The position numbers and the translations under genes were made by a program. A stretch of DNA of 64,000 nt from Portibacter marinus (GTDB taxonomy: Bacteria > Bacteroidota > Bacteroidia > Chitinophagales > Saprospiraceae), in assembly GCF_021533195.1 (NCBI RefSeq), contig NZ_JAJNKB010000006.1, forward strand, positions 220,854-284,853, in the 5' to 3' direction. This document shows, one piece after another, positions 53,919 to 62,463 of the stretch (its first letter is position 1; every line of letters begins with the position of its first letter). The notes under the pieces are model-generated. The model saw only the letters and a program-made list of their open reading frames with translations, did not search any database and was not told the DNA's origin.

Positions 53919-55166
53919 ATGCAAACGAAACAACCATTTTATCACATTCTCCTGCTTATTCTTGCCGGAGAAGCGGTTTTCATTCTTCCATTCGTTTTAC
54001 AAAGAATTTTCCGACCTACTTTCCTGGATTTATACGAAATTACCAATCTGGAACTAGGGCTTTGTTTTAGTGTTTATGGAATCGTTGCAGTTGTAGCGTA
54101 TTTTTTTGGAGGTATTATAGCAGATCAATTTAACCCAGGAAGACTGATGGGCATTGCACTCTTAATGACAGCCGCAGGTGGGCTATACCTGGCCACCTAT
54201 CCAAGTGTCCATGGATTAAGATGGCTTTACGGATACTGGGGGATGACGACCATTTTTCTATTTTGGGCTGCAATGATTAAAGCTACCAGGATGTGGGGTG
54301 GATCTGATCGTCAGGGAAAGGCGTTTGGATTCTTAGATGGTGGAAGAGGGTTAGTGGCAGCTGGGTTTGGATCACTAGGACTGTTTGTGTTGAGCTTGTT
54401 TGTGATAGGAGAATTCGAATCCATGTCTGTTGTGGATCGAAAAGAAGCATTTCAATACTTGGTTTGGACTTTTTCTGGAGTGGTGGCATTGACAGGGATC
54501 ATCATTTTTTTCTTTTTAATTACAAAGGGCAACATTACTGTTCAAAAACATGAGAAAGTCTCTTTTAGGGATTTTCCCAAGTTGCTTAAAATGAAAGTGA
54601 TTTGGTTGTTGATGGTGATCATTCTGACGGGTTATTGTGGATATAAAATTACCGATATTTTTTCATTGTATGCCAAGGATGTGATGCTATATAACGAAGT
54701 GAAGGCAGCCGGCGTAGGCACCTTACTACTTTACGTTCGTCCTGTCCTTGGAATAACAATTGGATTTCTAGCAGATCGCACGGCGACATCCTTGTGGCTG
54801 GCGATAGGTTTTGCAATAATGAGTATGGGTGCATTAGTATTGGCTTCGGGCGTTATAGGTCCATCATTGGTCTTAGTTTTCGGTGTCTCTATTTTTACTA
54901 CTTCTGTGGGTGTTTACGCTATCAGGTCTTTATACTTTGCCATTATGGAGGAGGGTTCGGTGCCATTGGCGTTAACTGGCACTGCAGTAGGATTGGCTTC
55001 ACTGGTTGGTTATACACCGGATATTTTCATGGGTCCGTTAATTGGGGTGCTGCTTGATAATAATCCTGGTGAATTGGGTCACCAATATGTTTTCAGTTTT
55101 ATGGCCTTAATGGGAGTAGTGGGATTTGTAGCTACGATGTTATTCAGAAGAATCAATGCCGGATGA
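53919..55166 (+). CDS. Major facilitator superfamily transporter
   Basis: 415 residues with twelve predicted membrane helices. The MFS motif between helices 2 and 3 is FFGGIIADQFNPGRLMG (GxxxDxxxxxR pattern), and a second copy between helices 8 and 9 is GFLADRTATSLW. A charged loop after helix 6 (FRDFPKLLKMK) separates the halves. The layout fits the nitrate/nitrite or organic-anion porter branches, but no substrate can be assigned. ATG 53919 is preferred over TTG 53898 for a clean first helix. It is a single gene, 194 bp before a convergent secreted protein. Confidence 0.9.
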   Translation: MQTKQPFYHILLLILAGEAVFILPFVLQRIFRPTFLDLYEITNLELGLCFSVYGIVAVVAYFFGGIIADQFNPGRLMGIALLMTAAGGLYLATYPSVHGLRWLYGYWGMTTIFLFWAAMIKATRMWGGSDRQGKAFGFLDGGRGLVAAGFGSLGLFVLSLFVIGEFESMSVVDRKEAFQYLVWTFSGVVALTGIIIFFFLITKGNITVQKHEKVSFRDFPKLLKMKVIWLLMVIILTGYCGYKITDIFSLYAKDVMLYNEVKAAGVGTLLLYVRPVLGITIGFLADRTATSLWLAIGFAIMSMGALVLASGVIGPSLVLVFGVSIFTTSVGVYAIRSLYFAIMEEGSVPLALTGTAVGLASLVGYTPDIFMGPLIGVLLDNNPGELGHQYVFSFMALMGVVGFVATMLFRRINAG

Positions 55167-55360
55167 AACATTTCTTTTAAGACAACATGGATTTAGAAAA
55201 TATCAAATTCTTGGCAAATCGTAGTTGCAAATTTGTTTGAAGATCAAAATATATTCATCTGAAACCAATGCCATCAATACTTGCCAGTCACAGCAATCTT
55301 GGTGTTTTGAATTCAATTTGAAATCAGTAAAGCACTAATTTAAAGATGGTCTTACAACTC

Positions 55361-56050
55361 TTACCTTCTCGACCAAATCTCATACATGGGTTCACCCTTA
55401 CTATTCAACCCTGTGTGATGCCAGTCGTCACCCTTGATTTCATAGTTAAAGGGCAATTGAGCGCCTACACGAGAATCATCCCTGGAAAAAAATTCAATGG
55501 ACTCTACATACTCACCATCCTCCGAAACATAGCCGCCACCACCGGTGCCAAAGAAGCGCATGTCATCAACGTTATAAGCAATCCATTGGAACCTTCCATC
55601 CATTAGGATTTTGAGGGTCTTTCTTGGATTCATATCTCCTCTGCGATCCTGACCCTCATCCGGTCCACGGGTAGCAAATAGCCATGCGCCATCCAGTTCC
55701 TGATCTTTATCGTCCATTTTATTGAAAACCAACTCAGGCTCCATCCTAAAAATAAGAATACCTCCTTCATATTGATAAGGTATATCAACGTGTCTTATGC
55801 TGTCCTTTTCATATTCTGAATTAAACTCCAAATCTACCTTGATTTCATCATCTTCCAATTGGTAATACCCACCAATGCTTTGAAGAAACCTGGCTGGTTC
55901 TGATTCGTAGGTATTTAAAACAAGATAGTTGTCGGTCAATTTCAATTCATAATTTACATCGTCATTTGAACTAAAATAGACCCCGGGAGTAATCTGAGCA
56001 TGGCTCCAGACAAACATTGACATGAAAAAGAATAAAATTAGTGCTCTCAT
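55361..56050 (-). CDS. Secreted protein of unknown function with a conserved GAWLFATRGPDEGQD-type domain
   Basis: 229 residues with a signal peptide (1-18, ending SHAQ). The N-terminal part (about 25-120) is rich in beta strands. A lipocalin-like half (about 125-229) follows with DGAWLFATRGPDEGQDRRG, KTLKILMDGRFQWIAYN and GGYVSEDGEYVESIEFF, ending GEPMYEIWSRR. The second half is a recurrent Bacteroidota domain usually annotated only as a membrane or secreted protein. I know no function. It faces the empty region upstream of atpB. Confidence 0.7.
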   Translation of the reverse strand: MRALILFFFMSMFVWSHAQITPGVYFSSNDDVNYELKLTDNYLVLNTYESEPARFLQSIGGYYQLEDDEIKVDLEFNSEYEKDSIRHVDIPYQYEGGILIFRMEPELVFNKMDDKDQELDGAWLFATRGPDEGQDRRGDMNPRKTLKILMDGRFQWIAYNVDDMRFFGTGGGGYVSEDGEYVESIEFFSRDDSRVGAQLPFNYEIKGDDWHHTGLNSKGEPMYEIWSRR

Positions 56051-56638
56051 AACAAATGGCTTTGCACTAAGATAATCATTTCTTCTCTTCTAATCCAGAA
56101 AACCTGGACTGTGATCATAGTGTCTCCTTTCGGTAAAGGGGTGAGTATCCAATTCATTTGAGAATGTGCATTTTCAATGGTGAATCCTCATCCTCGTTAA
56201 TAGTGATATAGAATTAAGCAAGAATTAGAGGAACAATACAAAAATCAAGGTAGGGTGTGTAGTTTACTTTCTGTTCCTGGGAGCTTAAATTCCAATTATA
56301 AGAAAACAGGTACCAAAATCTATGCGCAAAAACTAAGGAGTAAAGAGTGATAAATTAAGCTAGTTAAAGTGCAAAAATCGCAGTGACCGATCATTGTCGC
56401 TTAAAATGTCTTTTTAGAAAGGGGAGGTAGTAAAGTCAGTGATGAAGTCGTTTAAGCTAAAAAATATAAATTTGAGTTATAACGTACGAGTAAATTATTC
56501 TTTCTTATTGAAGGAATTAACAGAATTTAATTAACCTCCTTGTGGCATCTCAAGCACTTCATTTTCAGGGTGTTAATCGCTCATTTTCAATTAATTAAAA
56601 ATTTTTCATTTGCGCTTATAAAATCCATTAAGAAAAGT
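56051..56638. other. 588-bp non-coding region upstream of the atp operon
   Basis: It lies between the divergent secreted-protein gene and atpB. It is AT-rich with no frame over 60 codons and no recognisable RNA gene, repeat or terminator. A 31-codon frame at 56440 has no family signal. The place where Bacteroidota often carry an atpI/atpZ-like gene has no such gene here. The right end holds the atpB promoter element. Confidence 0.55.
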
Positions 56639-56646
56639 TACCTTTG
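56639..56646 (+). promoter_or_regulatory. Bacteroidota -7 promoter element of the atp operon
   Basis: TACCTTTG, an exact TAnnTTTG match 27 nt before the ATG at 56674. It overlaps the TTG that would give a longer atpB frame, excluding that start. A TTTG at 56609-56612 is farther away than the usual -33 spacing. Confidence 0.65.
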
Positions 56647-56673
56647 CAGCGATTTTTAAGAAGCTTATCACGA

Positions 56674-57978
56674 ATGGATATAAGACGCTTATTTACTTTA
56701 GTTTTACTGCTTTTAGCAACAATTGCTTTTGGTCAGGATCATGACCACAGTGATCACGATGGTCATGACCATGATGCAGAGCTACAAGGGGATGATCACC
56801 ATAAAGAAGGTGGTTTTGCTGGAGGTCATCATGATATTTGTACTTTTCATCATGAAGTTACTCCGGAAAATTTCTCCGCACAGCAGATCGCTTTTCACCA
56901 CATAGCAGATGCTAATGTATACAGCATAGGACCATTACAGCTTCCACTTCCAGCTATTCTTTGGTCTAAAGATGGTGGTCTTGATTTCTTTCTATCCAGT
57001 AAATTTGATTTTGATAGATTAGGACATGGTACGGGACACAATGCACACAATCGATACATTATGGATGGTGGTGCGATTAGAAGAATTACAGATCCTTCTT
57101 TCCCTGACGGAACAGTAGAGATAGACGGACTGAAACACAAGCATGAAACCACTGAAGACGGAAAGGATAAAGAAGTCACTTATGTCTGTTATGACGGAAA
57201 AGAATATAGAACTGATGCAGAGTCTACCTTAGATGGTGGAATGTTTGGAGGTGGTTTAACTTCATTTCATGATTTTTCAATCACTAAGAATGTCACTGCA
57301 ATGATCATTGTAACATTGTTGATGTTTTTAGTTTTCAGACACATCGCAAAGAAATACAAAGAAAGAGATGGGAAGGCACCCCATGGTGTTCAGGGATTTA
57401 TGGAGCCCATTTTTCTGTTTATCAGAGATGAAGTTTTGGTGCCATTTTTAGGAGATAAGTCGGACAGGTACATGCCATTTATTATGTCATTATTCTTTTT
57501 CATCTTGGCGCTGAATTTATTTGGTCAAGTACCTTTCCTTGGAGGTGCGAATGTGACAGGTTCACTTTCAGTGACTTTAGTGCTAGCTGTTTTGGCCTTT
57601 TTAGTGACTAACTTAAGTGGAAAGAAGGATTACTGGCAGCATATTTTTTGGATGCCGGGAGTGCCTGCATGGGTAAAAACGATATTGACACCAGTAGAAT
57701 TTTTAGGTGTATTTATAAAGCCTATTACGCTAATGTTGCGTCTATTTGCCAACATAACTGCGGGTCATATTGTAGTGATCATATTTGTGAGTTTGATTTT
57801 CATATTTGGAAATGTAGGAACTAACATTGGTGGGGCAATAGGAGGAGCAATTGGCTCTACGGTATTGACCTTGTTTATGATGGCTATAGAATTATTAGTT
57901 GCGTTTATACAAGCTTTTGTGTTTGCAATTCTAACCACTTCGTACATCGGTGCGGCGGTAGAAGAGCATCACCATTAA
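56674..57978 (+). CDS. atpB: ATP synthase F0 subunit a with His-rich exported N-terminus
   Basis: Subunit a forms the proton half-channels of F0. The 434 residues are longer than E. coli subunit a (271) because of a Bacteroidota-type extension. It consists of a signal peptide (1-20), a His/Asp-rich segment (about 21-62, eleven His within DHDHSDHDGHDHD...HHKEGGFAGGHHDICTFHH) and a further soluble part (about 65-195). The membrane domain follows with the essential Arg in LMLRLFANITAGH and a final helix ending TSYIGAAVEEHHH. It is the first gene of atpBEFHAG. The start is fixed by the promoter at 56639-56646. Confidence 0.95.
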   Translation: MDIRRLFTLVLLLLATIAFGQDHDHSDHDGHDHDAELQGDDHHKEGGFAGGHHDICTFHHEVTPENFSAQQIAFHHIADANVYSIGPLQLPLPAILWSKDGGLDFFLSSKFDFDRLGHGTGHNAHNRYIMDGGAIRRITDPSFPDGTVEIDGLKHKHETTEDGKDKEVTYVCYDGKEYRTDAESTLDGGMFGGGLTSFHDFSITKNVTAMIIVTLLMFLVFRHIAKKYKERDGKAPHGVQGFMEPIFLFIRDEVLVPFLGDKSDRYMPFIMSLFFFILALNLFGQVPFLGGANVTGSLSVTLVLAVLAFLVTNLSGKKDYWQHIFWMPGVPAWVKTILTPVEFLGVFIKPITLMLRLFANITAGHIVVIIFVSLIFIFGNVGTNIGGAIGGAIGSTVLTLFMMAIELLVAFIQAFVFAILTTSYIGAAVEEHHH

Positions 57979-57996
57979 TTTAATATATATAAATAA

Positions 57997-58206
<210 letters not shown>

Positions 58207-58227
58207 TCTCTGACTAATCGAAAGAAT

Positions 58228-58268
58228 AAAGCGTGACCTGTAAGGGTTGCTTGCAGGCCGCTTTTTTT
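58228..58268 (+). terminator. Intra-operon terminator-like hairpin between atpE and atpF
   Basis: The inner stem is CCTGTAAG with CTTGCAGG (one G-U pair) around GGTTG. The outer stem AAAGCG/CGCTTT lies across a small internal loop, and seven T follow. It has the form of a strong Rho-independent terminator placed after the two most upstream F0 genes. Confidence 0.75.
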
Positions 58269-58399
58269 CTAGGTCAATGTTGCCTTTATCATTTATAACT
58301 GTTGACATACTGGTCCAACTTTGTGAAGAAATCGAAACTTACGAAGAGGCCCGGCAATCAACACTAAAAAATTGACATAAACTTAAAGTATAATATAGA

Positions 58400-58912
58400 A
58401 TGTTGTATTTAGTTGACTTCTCAGTAATCAAACCGGATTTAGGATTAATTTTCTGGACGACGCTTATTTTTCTCTTGTTTTGGTTTTTAATCGGAAAACT
58501 TGCTTTTAAACCCATTGGAGAAGCCTTAAAGAAAAGAGAAACGGATATTCAGGACGCCCTTGATGAAGCGGCAAAGGCGCGAGCAGAAATGGAAAATCTT
58601 AATCTTGAGAATGAGAGGCTTCTTGCTGAGGCCAGAGCAGAACGCACCAAAATGTTGAAGGAAGCTTCTGATACGAAGACTGAGATCATTAATGAGGCCA
58701 AAGATAAGGCGAGAGAGGAAGCAAAGAAAATGATCGAAAATGCCAAGGTCGAGATAGAAAACCAGAAAAATGCAGCCATTGTAGAAGTGAAGAATAAAGT
58801 GGGTGCTATGGCTATCGAAATTGCTGAAAAGGTCTTAAAAAAGGAACTTTCAAGTGATAATGCTCAGACAGGTTATGTGAACCAATTAGTGGACGATATT
58901 AAACTAAACTAG
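58400..58912 (+). CDS. atpF: ATP synthase F0 subunit b
   Basis: 170 residues with one N-terminal membrane helix (about 12-33, LIFWTTLIFLLFWFLIGKLAF) followed by an uninterrupted charged helix (about 45-150) that forms the peripheral stalk dimer. Length is normal. Its stop codon is directly followed by the atpH ATG. It lies 193 bp after atpE, beyond a terminator-like hairpin, so it may have a secondary promoter. The best hint is CAACTTTG near 58315, one base from the -7 consensus. Confidence 0.95.
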   Translation: MLYLVDFSVIKPDLGLIFWTTLIFLLFWFLIGKLAFKPIGEALKKRETDIQDALDEAAKARAEMENLNLENERLLAEARAERTKMLKEASDTKTEIINEAKDKAREEAKKMIENAKVEIENQKNAAIVEVKNKVGAMAIEIAEKVLKKELSSDNAQTGYVNQLVDDIKLN

Positions 58913-59473
58913 ATGTCAGTTATTAAAGTAGCTTCGAGATACGCAAAGTCGCTTTTGGACCTGGCAAAAGAACGTAAAGAGCTGGATGCTGTTTTAAAAG
59001 ACATTCAAGCTTTTAGAGAAATGATCGAAAATAGGGATCTATTGTTATTGACAAAGAGCCCTATTGTCTCCACAGATAAGAAGCAAAGTATCTTTGACGA
59101 AATATTCAAAGGTAAATTTAATCAATTGACCACCTCTTTTTTTGACATCATTTTAAGAAAAGCGAGAGAGTCATATTTGCCGGAGATCGCTCATGAATTT
59201 ATAAGACAGTACAATACCCTTAAAGGTATTTCCAAAGTCAAAGTGATCACAGCAACTGAAATTTCTGACCAGGAGATAGAGGCCATAAGGTCCAAATTGA
59301 TCAAGAGTGATGTGACAGACGATAGTATAGAATTTGAAAAAGAAGTAGATCCATCCATTATAGGTGGATTAATCATAAAAATCGGTGATAAGTTATACGA
59401 TGCGAGTGTTCAGCGCAAGTTGAACGAGTTCCGCAAAGAGTTTACCGAGAACGAATATGTGAAAGCATTTTAA
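58913..59473 (+). CDS. atpH: ATP synthase F1 subunit delta
   Basis: 186 residues linking F1 to the peripheral stalk. The N-terminal helical domain (about 1-110) starts MSVIKVASRYAKSLLDLA, and the C-terminal domain contains the family signature IEFEKEVDPSIIGGLIIKIGDKLYDASVQRKLNEFRKEF (about 143-181). It is fused end to end with atpF and precedes atpA by 21 bp. Confidence 0.95.
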   Translation: MSVIKVASRYAKSLLDLAKERKELDAVLKDIQAFREMIENRDLLLLTKSPIVSTDKKQSIFDEIFKGKFNQLTTSFFDIILRKARESYLPEIAHEFIRQYNTLKGISKVKVITATEISDQEIEAIRSKLIKSDVTDDSIEFEKEVDPSIIGGLIIKIGDKLYDASVQRKLNEFRKEFTENEYVKAF

Positions 59474-59494
59474 TCAAAAATAAAAAGTGTTCAA

Positions 59495-61078
59495 ATGGTT
59501 GATGTAAAACCCGATGAAATATCAGCAATCCTGAAACAGCAATTATCAGGATTCAAAACTGAAGCAGAATTAGAAGAAGTTGGTACCGTATTACAAGTGG
59601 GTGATGGAATCGCTCGTGTATACGGACTGTCTAAAGTACAGGCAGGTGAGCTTGTAGAATTCGACAATGGAGTGCAGGCGATCGCACTTAACCTTGAGGA
59701 AGATAACGTAGGTGTGGTACTACTAGGTAGTGGAGATGGTATAATTGAAGGTTCGAATGTTAAGAGAACCGGAAAAATTGCTTCTATTGACGTAGGTGAA
59801 GAATATGTGGGTCGCGTGGTCAATGCATTAGGTGAGCCTATCGATGGTAAAGGACCAATAGGAGGTACTAAATACTCCATGCCACTGGAAAGAAAAGCAC
59901 CAGGTGTTATTTACAGACAACCTGTTAATGAGCCCCTTCAGACGGGAATCAAGGCTATTGACTCAATGATTCCAATTGGTAGAGGACAGCGAGAGTTGAT
60001 TATCGGTGATCGTCAAACAGGAAAGACAGCCATCGCCATTGATACCATCTTGAATCAAAAGGAATTTTACGATAGAGGTGAGCCTGTTTTCTGTGTTTAC
60101 GTTGCTTCCGGTCAAAAAGCTTCAACGGTGGCACAAGTAGCTAAGGTTCTTGAAGACAATGGTGCGATGGATTATACAGTAATCGTATCTGCATCCGCAG
60201 CAGATCCTGCGCCACTGCAGTTCTACGCTCCATTTACTGGAGCATCTATTGGTGAGTACTTTAGGGATACAGGTAGACCAGCATTGATCATTTACGATGA
60301 TTTGTCTAAGCAGGCAGTAGCTTATAGAGAGGTTTCTTTGTTGTTGAGAAGACCTCCGGGACGAGAGGCCTATCCGGGTGATGTTTTTTATCTTCACTCT
60401 AGATTATTAGAAAGGGCTGCAAAGATCATTAACAATGATGAGATTGCACAAAGTATGAATGATCTACCTGACTCATTGAAAGAGGCAGGTATTGTCAAAG
60501 GTGGTGGTTCATTGACTGCACTTCCTATCATTGAAACCCAAGCAGGGGATGTTTCCGCGTATATTCCTACCAACGTGATTTCGATTACAGATGGGCAGAT
60601 TTTCTTGGAGTCGAATTTATTCAATGCAGGTGTTAGACCAGCGATCAACGTTGGTATCTCAGTTTCAAGGGTAGGTGGATCAGCACAGATTAAGTCGATG
60701 AAAAAGGTCTCAGGTACCCTTAAATTGGATCAGGCTCAATATAGGGAGCTTGAGGCTTTTGCCAAGTTTGGTTCCGACTTAGATCCGGCAACTATGCTTG
60801 TTATTGAAAAAGGTAAGCGGAATGTGGAGATCTTGAAGCAGCCACAATATTCTCCTGTGCCTGTTGAAAAGCAAGTGGCCATCATACACTTGGGTACCAA
60901 AGGGTTGTTGAGAAATGTACCTGTGGATAAAATAAAGGAATTTGAAGAGGTCTTTTTGACTACAATGGAAAAGGATGGTGCTGACGCTTTAGCAGATTTT
61001 AAAGCTGGTAAGCTGACTGATGAGGCCATCGCTACTACTGAAAAAATTGCTGCTGAAATAGCAAGTCAATATAAGTAG
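59495..61078 (+). CDS. atpA: ATP synthase F1 subunit alpha
   Basis: 527 residues. The noncatalytic nucleotide-binding subunit, with Walker [12 protein letters not shown] (about 170-180), the [17 protein letters not shown] region and the alpha/beta signature [17 protein letters not shown]. The length is slightly above the usual 505-515. A long hairpin lies in the 90-bp gap before atpG. Subunits beta and epsilon (atpD, atpC) are not in this window, a separation common in Bacteroidota. Confidence 0.98.
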   Translation: MVDVKPDEISAILKQQLSGFKTEAELEEVGTVLQVGDGIARVYGLSKVQAGELVEFDNGVQAIALNLEEDNVGVVLLGSGDGIIEGSNVKRTGKIASIDVGEEYVGRVVNALGEPIDGKGPIGGTKYSMPLERKAPGVIYRQPVNEPLQTGIKAIDSMIPIGRGQRELIIGDRQTGKTAIAIDTILNQKEFYDRGEPVFCVYVASGQKASTVAQVAKVLEDNGAMDYTVIVSASAADPAPLQFYAPFTGASIGEYFRDTGRPALIIYDDLSKQAVAYREVSLLLRRPPGREAYPGDVFYLHSRLLERAAKIINNDEIAQSMNDLPDSLKEAGIVKGGGSLTALPIIETQAGDVSAYIPTNVISITDGQIFLESNLFNAGVRPAINVGISVSRVGGSAQIKSMKKVSGTLKLDQAQYRELEAFAKFGSDLDPATMLVIEKGKRNVEILKQPQYSPVPVEKQVAIIHLGTKGLLRNVPVDKIKEFEEVFLTTMEKDGADALADFKAGKLTDEAIATTEKIAAEIASQYK

Positions 61079-61086
61079 AGAAATAG

Positions 61087-61137
61087 CTAAAAGGATTATA
61101 AGTTAACAAGTGTTTGATTCACTTATTTTCCTTTTAG
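61087..61137 (+). other. Long hairpin between atpA and atpG
   Basis: CTAAAAGGA pairs perfectly with TCCTTTTAG, and inside it ATAAGT pairs with ACTTAT across a TT/TT bulge, giving a 15-pair stem with a 17-nt loop. No T-run follows on the plus strand, so it is unlikely to be a simple terminator. RNA processing or stability is possible. Confidence 0.65.
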
Positions 61138-61168
61138 GTCATTAATTAATAAACTCATTAACTAATAA

Positions 61169-62071
61169 ATGAGCGGCGCATTAAAAGAAGTACGGGATAG
61201 AATTAAATCTATTAAGAATACACAGCAGATCACTTCAGCGATGAAGATGGTGTCCGCTGCAAAACTGAGAAGAGCTCAGCAGGCCATTACTGAATTAAGG
61301 CCTTATTCCGATAGATTGGATTTAATTTTGAAGAATGTTATCTCTAATTTGGGAGATGATGCCTCTACATCTTTAGGAGTCGAAAGACCTGTTGAAAGAG
61401 CAGTGATAGTAGTGGTGACTTCTAGCAGAGGTCTTTGTGGAGCTTTCAACACGAATATCATTAAAGAGACAATAAAGCTGATCGAAGGAGATTTAGCGCC
61501 TGTGAGAGCATCAGGAAAGTTGAGCATGGTTTTCGTCGGTAAGAAAGGCTATGACTATTTCAAAAAAAGGTATACAGATTGTGATCTAAATACAGAGTAT
61601 TTGAATTTATTTTCAGATTTAGAATTTGAAAATGTTGCTGAATTGGCCAACGAAATGATTTCTAAATTTGAGACGGCAGACATCGACAAAGTCTATGTCA
61701 CTTATGGCAGATTTAAAAATGCGGCGCTTCAGTTTGCAGAGAGCGTACAGTTTTTACCGGTAGAAAAGATTGAGCCTGTGAATGAAGCAGGAATCGCACC
61801 TTCCTCTCGAGCAGACTATATTTTTGAGCCCGGTAAAAAAGAACTACTGGATGAATTGATTCCAAGCATTCTTAGGACAAGCATGCATAAATACATGCTG
61901 GATACACATGCTTCCGAACATGGAGCTCGAATGACAGCTATGGACAATGCAACAGAAAATGCTGAAGAGTTGGTTAAAGAACTTAAGATCTCTTACAATA
62001 AAGCACGACAGGAAGCCATTACCAAAGAGCTTTCTGAGATCGTTGGAGGAGCAGCCGCTCTCGAAGGATAG
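61169..62071 (+). CDS. atpG: ATP synthase F1 subunit gamma
   Basis: 300 residues forming the rotating central stalk. The conserved N-terminal helix LKEVRDRIKSIKNTQQITSAMKMVSAAKLRRAQ and the C-terminal helix SEHGARMTAMDNATENAEELVKELKISYNKARQEAITKELSEIVGGAAAL are both present, and the middle has SSRGLCGAFN. It is the last gene of the operon, followed by a strong terminator at 62109-62141. Confidence 0.97.
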   Translation: MSGALKEVRDRIKSIKNTQQITSAMKMVSAAKLRRAQQAITELRPYSDRLDLILKNVISNLGDDASTSLGVERPVERAVIVVVTSSRGLCGAFNTNIIKETIKLIEGDLAPVRASGKLSMVFVGKKGYDYFKKRYTDCDLNTEYLNLFSDLEFENVAELANEMISKFETADIDKVYVTYGRFKNAALQFAESVQFLPVEKIEPVNEAGIAPSSRADYIFEPGKKELLDELIPSILRTSMHKYMLDTHASEHGARMTAMDNATENAEELVKELKISYNKARQEAITKELSEIVGGAAALEG

Positions 62072-62108
62072 CTTAGAAGATCATCCACAATACGAATAAC
62101 TATTACCA

Positions 62109-62141
62109 AAACCCATGAGTATAAAATCTCATGGGTTTTTT
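62109..62141 (+). terminator. Rho-independent terminator of the atp operon
   Basis: AAACCCATGAG pairs perfectly with CTCATGGGTTT around an eight-base loop and is followed by further T. Confidence 0.9.
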
Positions 62142-62463
62142 GTTTTGTATCGCTTCATAGAGTAGACATCGATCTACAATCCTTTGTAAAATCATTTGTT
62201 CCTAATTTCAAAAACCAATACAGACTTTTTAGCAGTACTTATTAGTGTATAATACCCAGGATATTGTCTACTTATTAAGATGGAAGTAAAAATTACTACT
62301 TAGATTTTTGCAATCTATTTAGCGCTAAGCACACGTTTGGTACATATATTGATTAATGATAATATGTTAAGTATTATACTATCAGCCAATTAAATGAAAA
62401 CTATAAATGATTTTAATGAAAAAAAATGATACTTTGCATGTGAAGTTGACCTTTTAATTTGTG
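62142..62463. other. Non-coding region before the repeat-protein gene
   Basis: AT-rich, with no gene. It should hold the promoter of the following gene. The nearest candidate is TTAATTTG at about 62454-62461, one base from the -7 consensus but too close to the ATG. Confidence 0.4.

Noticed and set aside
56644..56673. Longer atpB N-terminus starting at TTG 56644
   Set aside because: The TTG is part of the TACCTTTG promoter element, and the ATG at 56674 directly precedes a good signal peptide.
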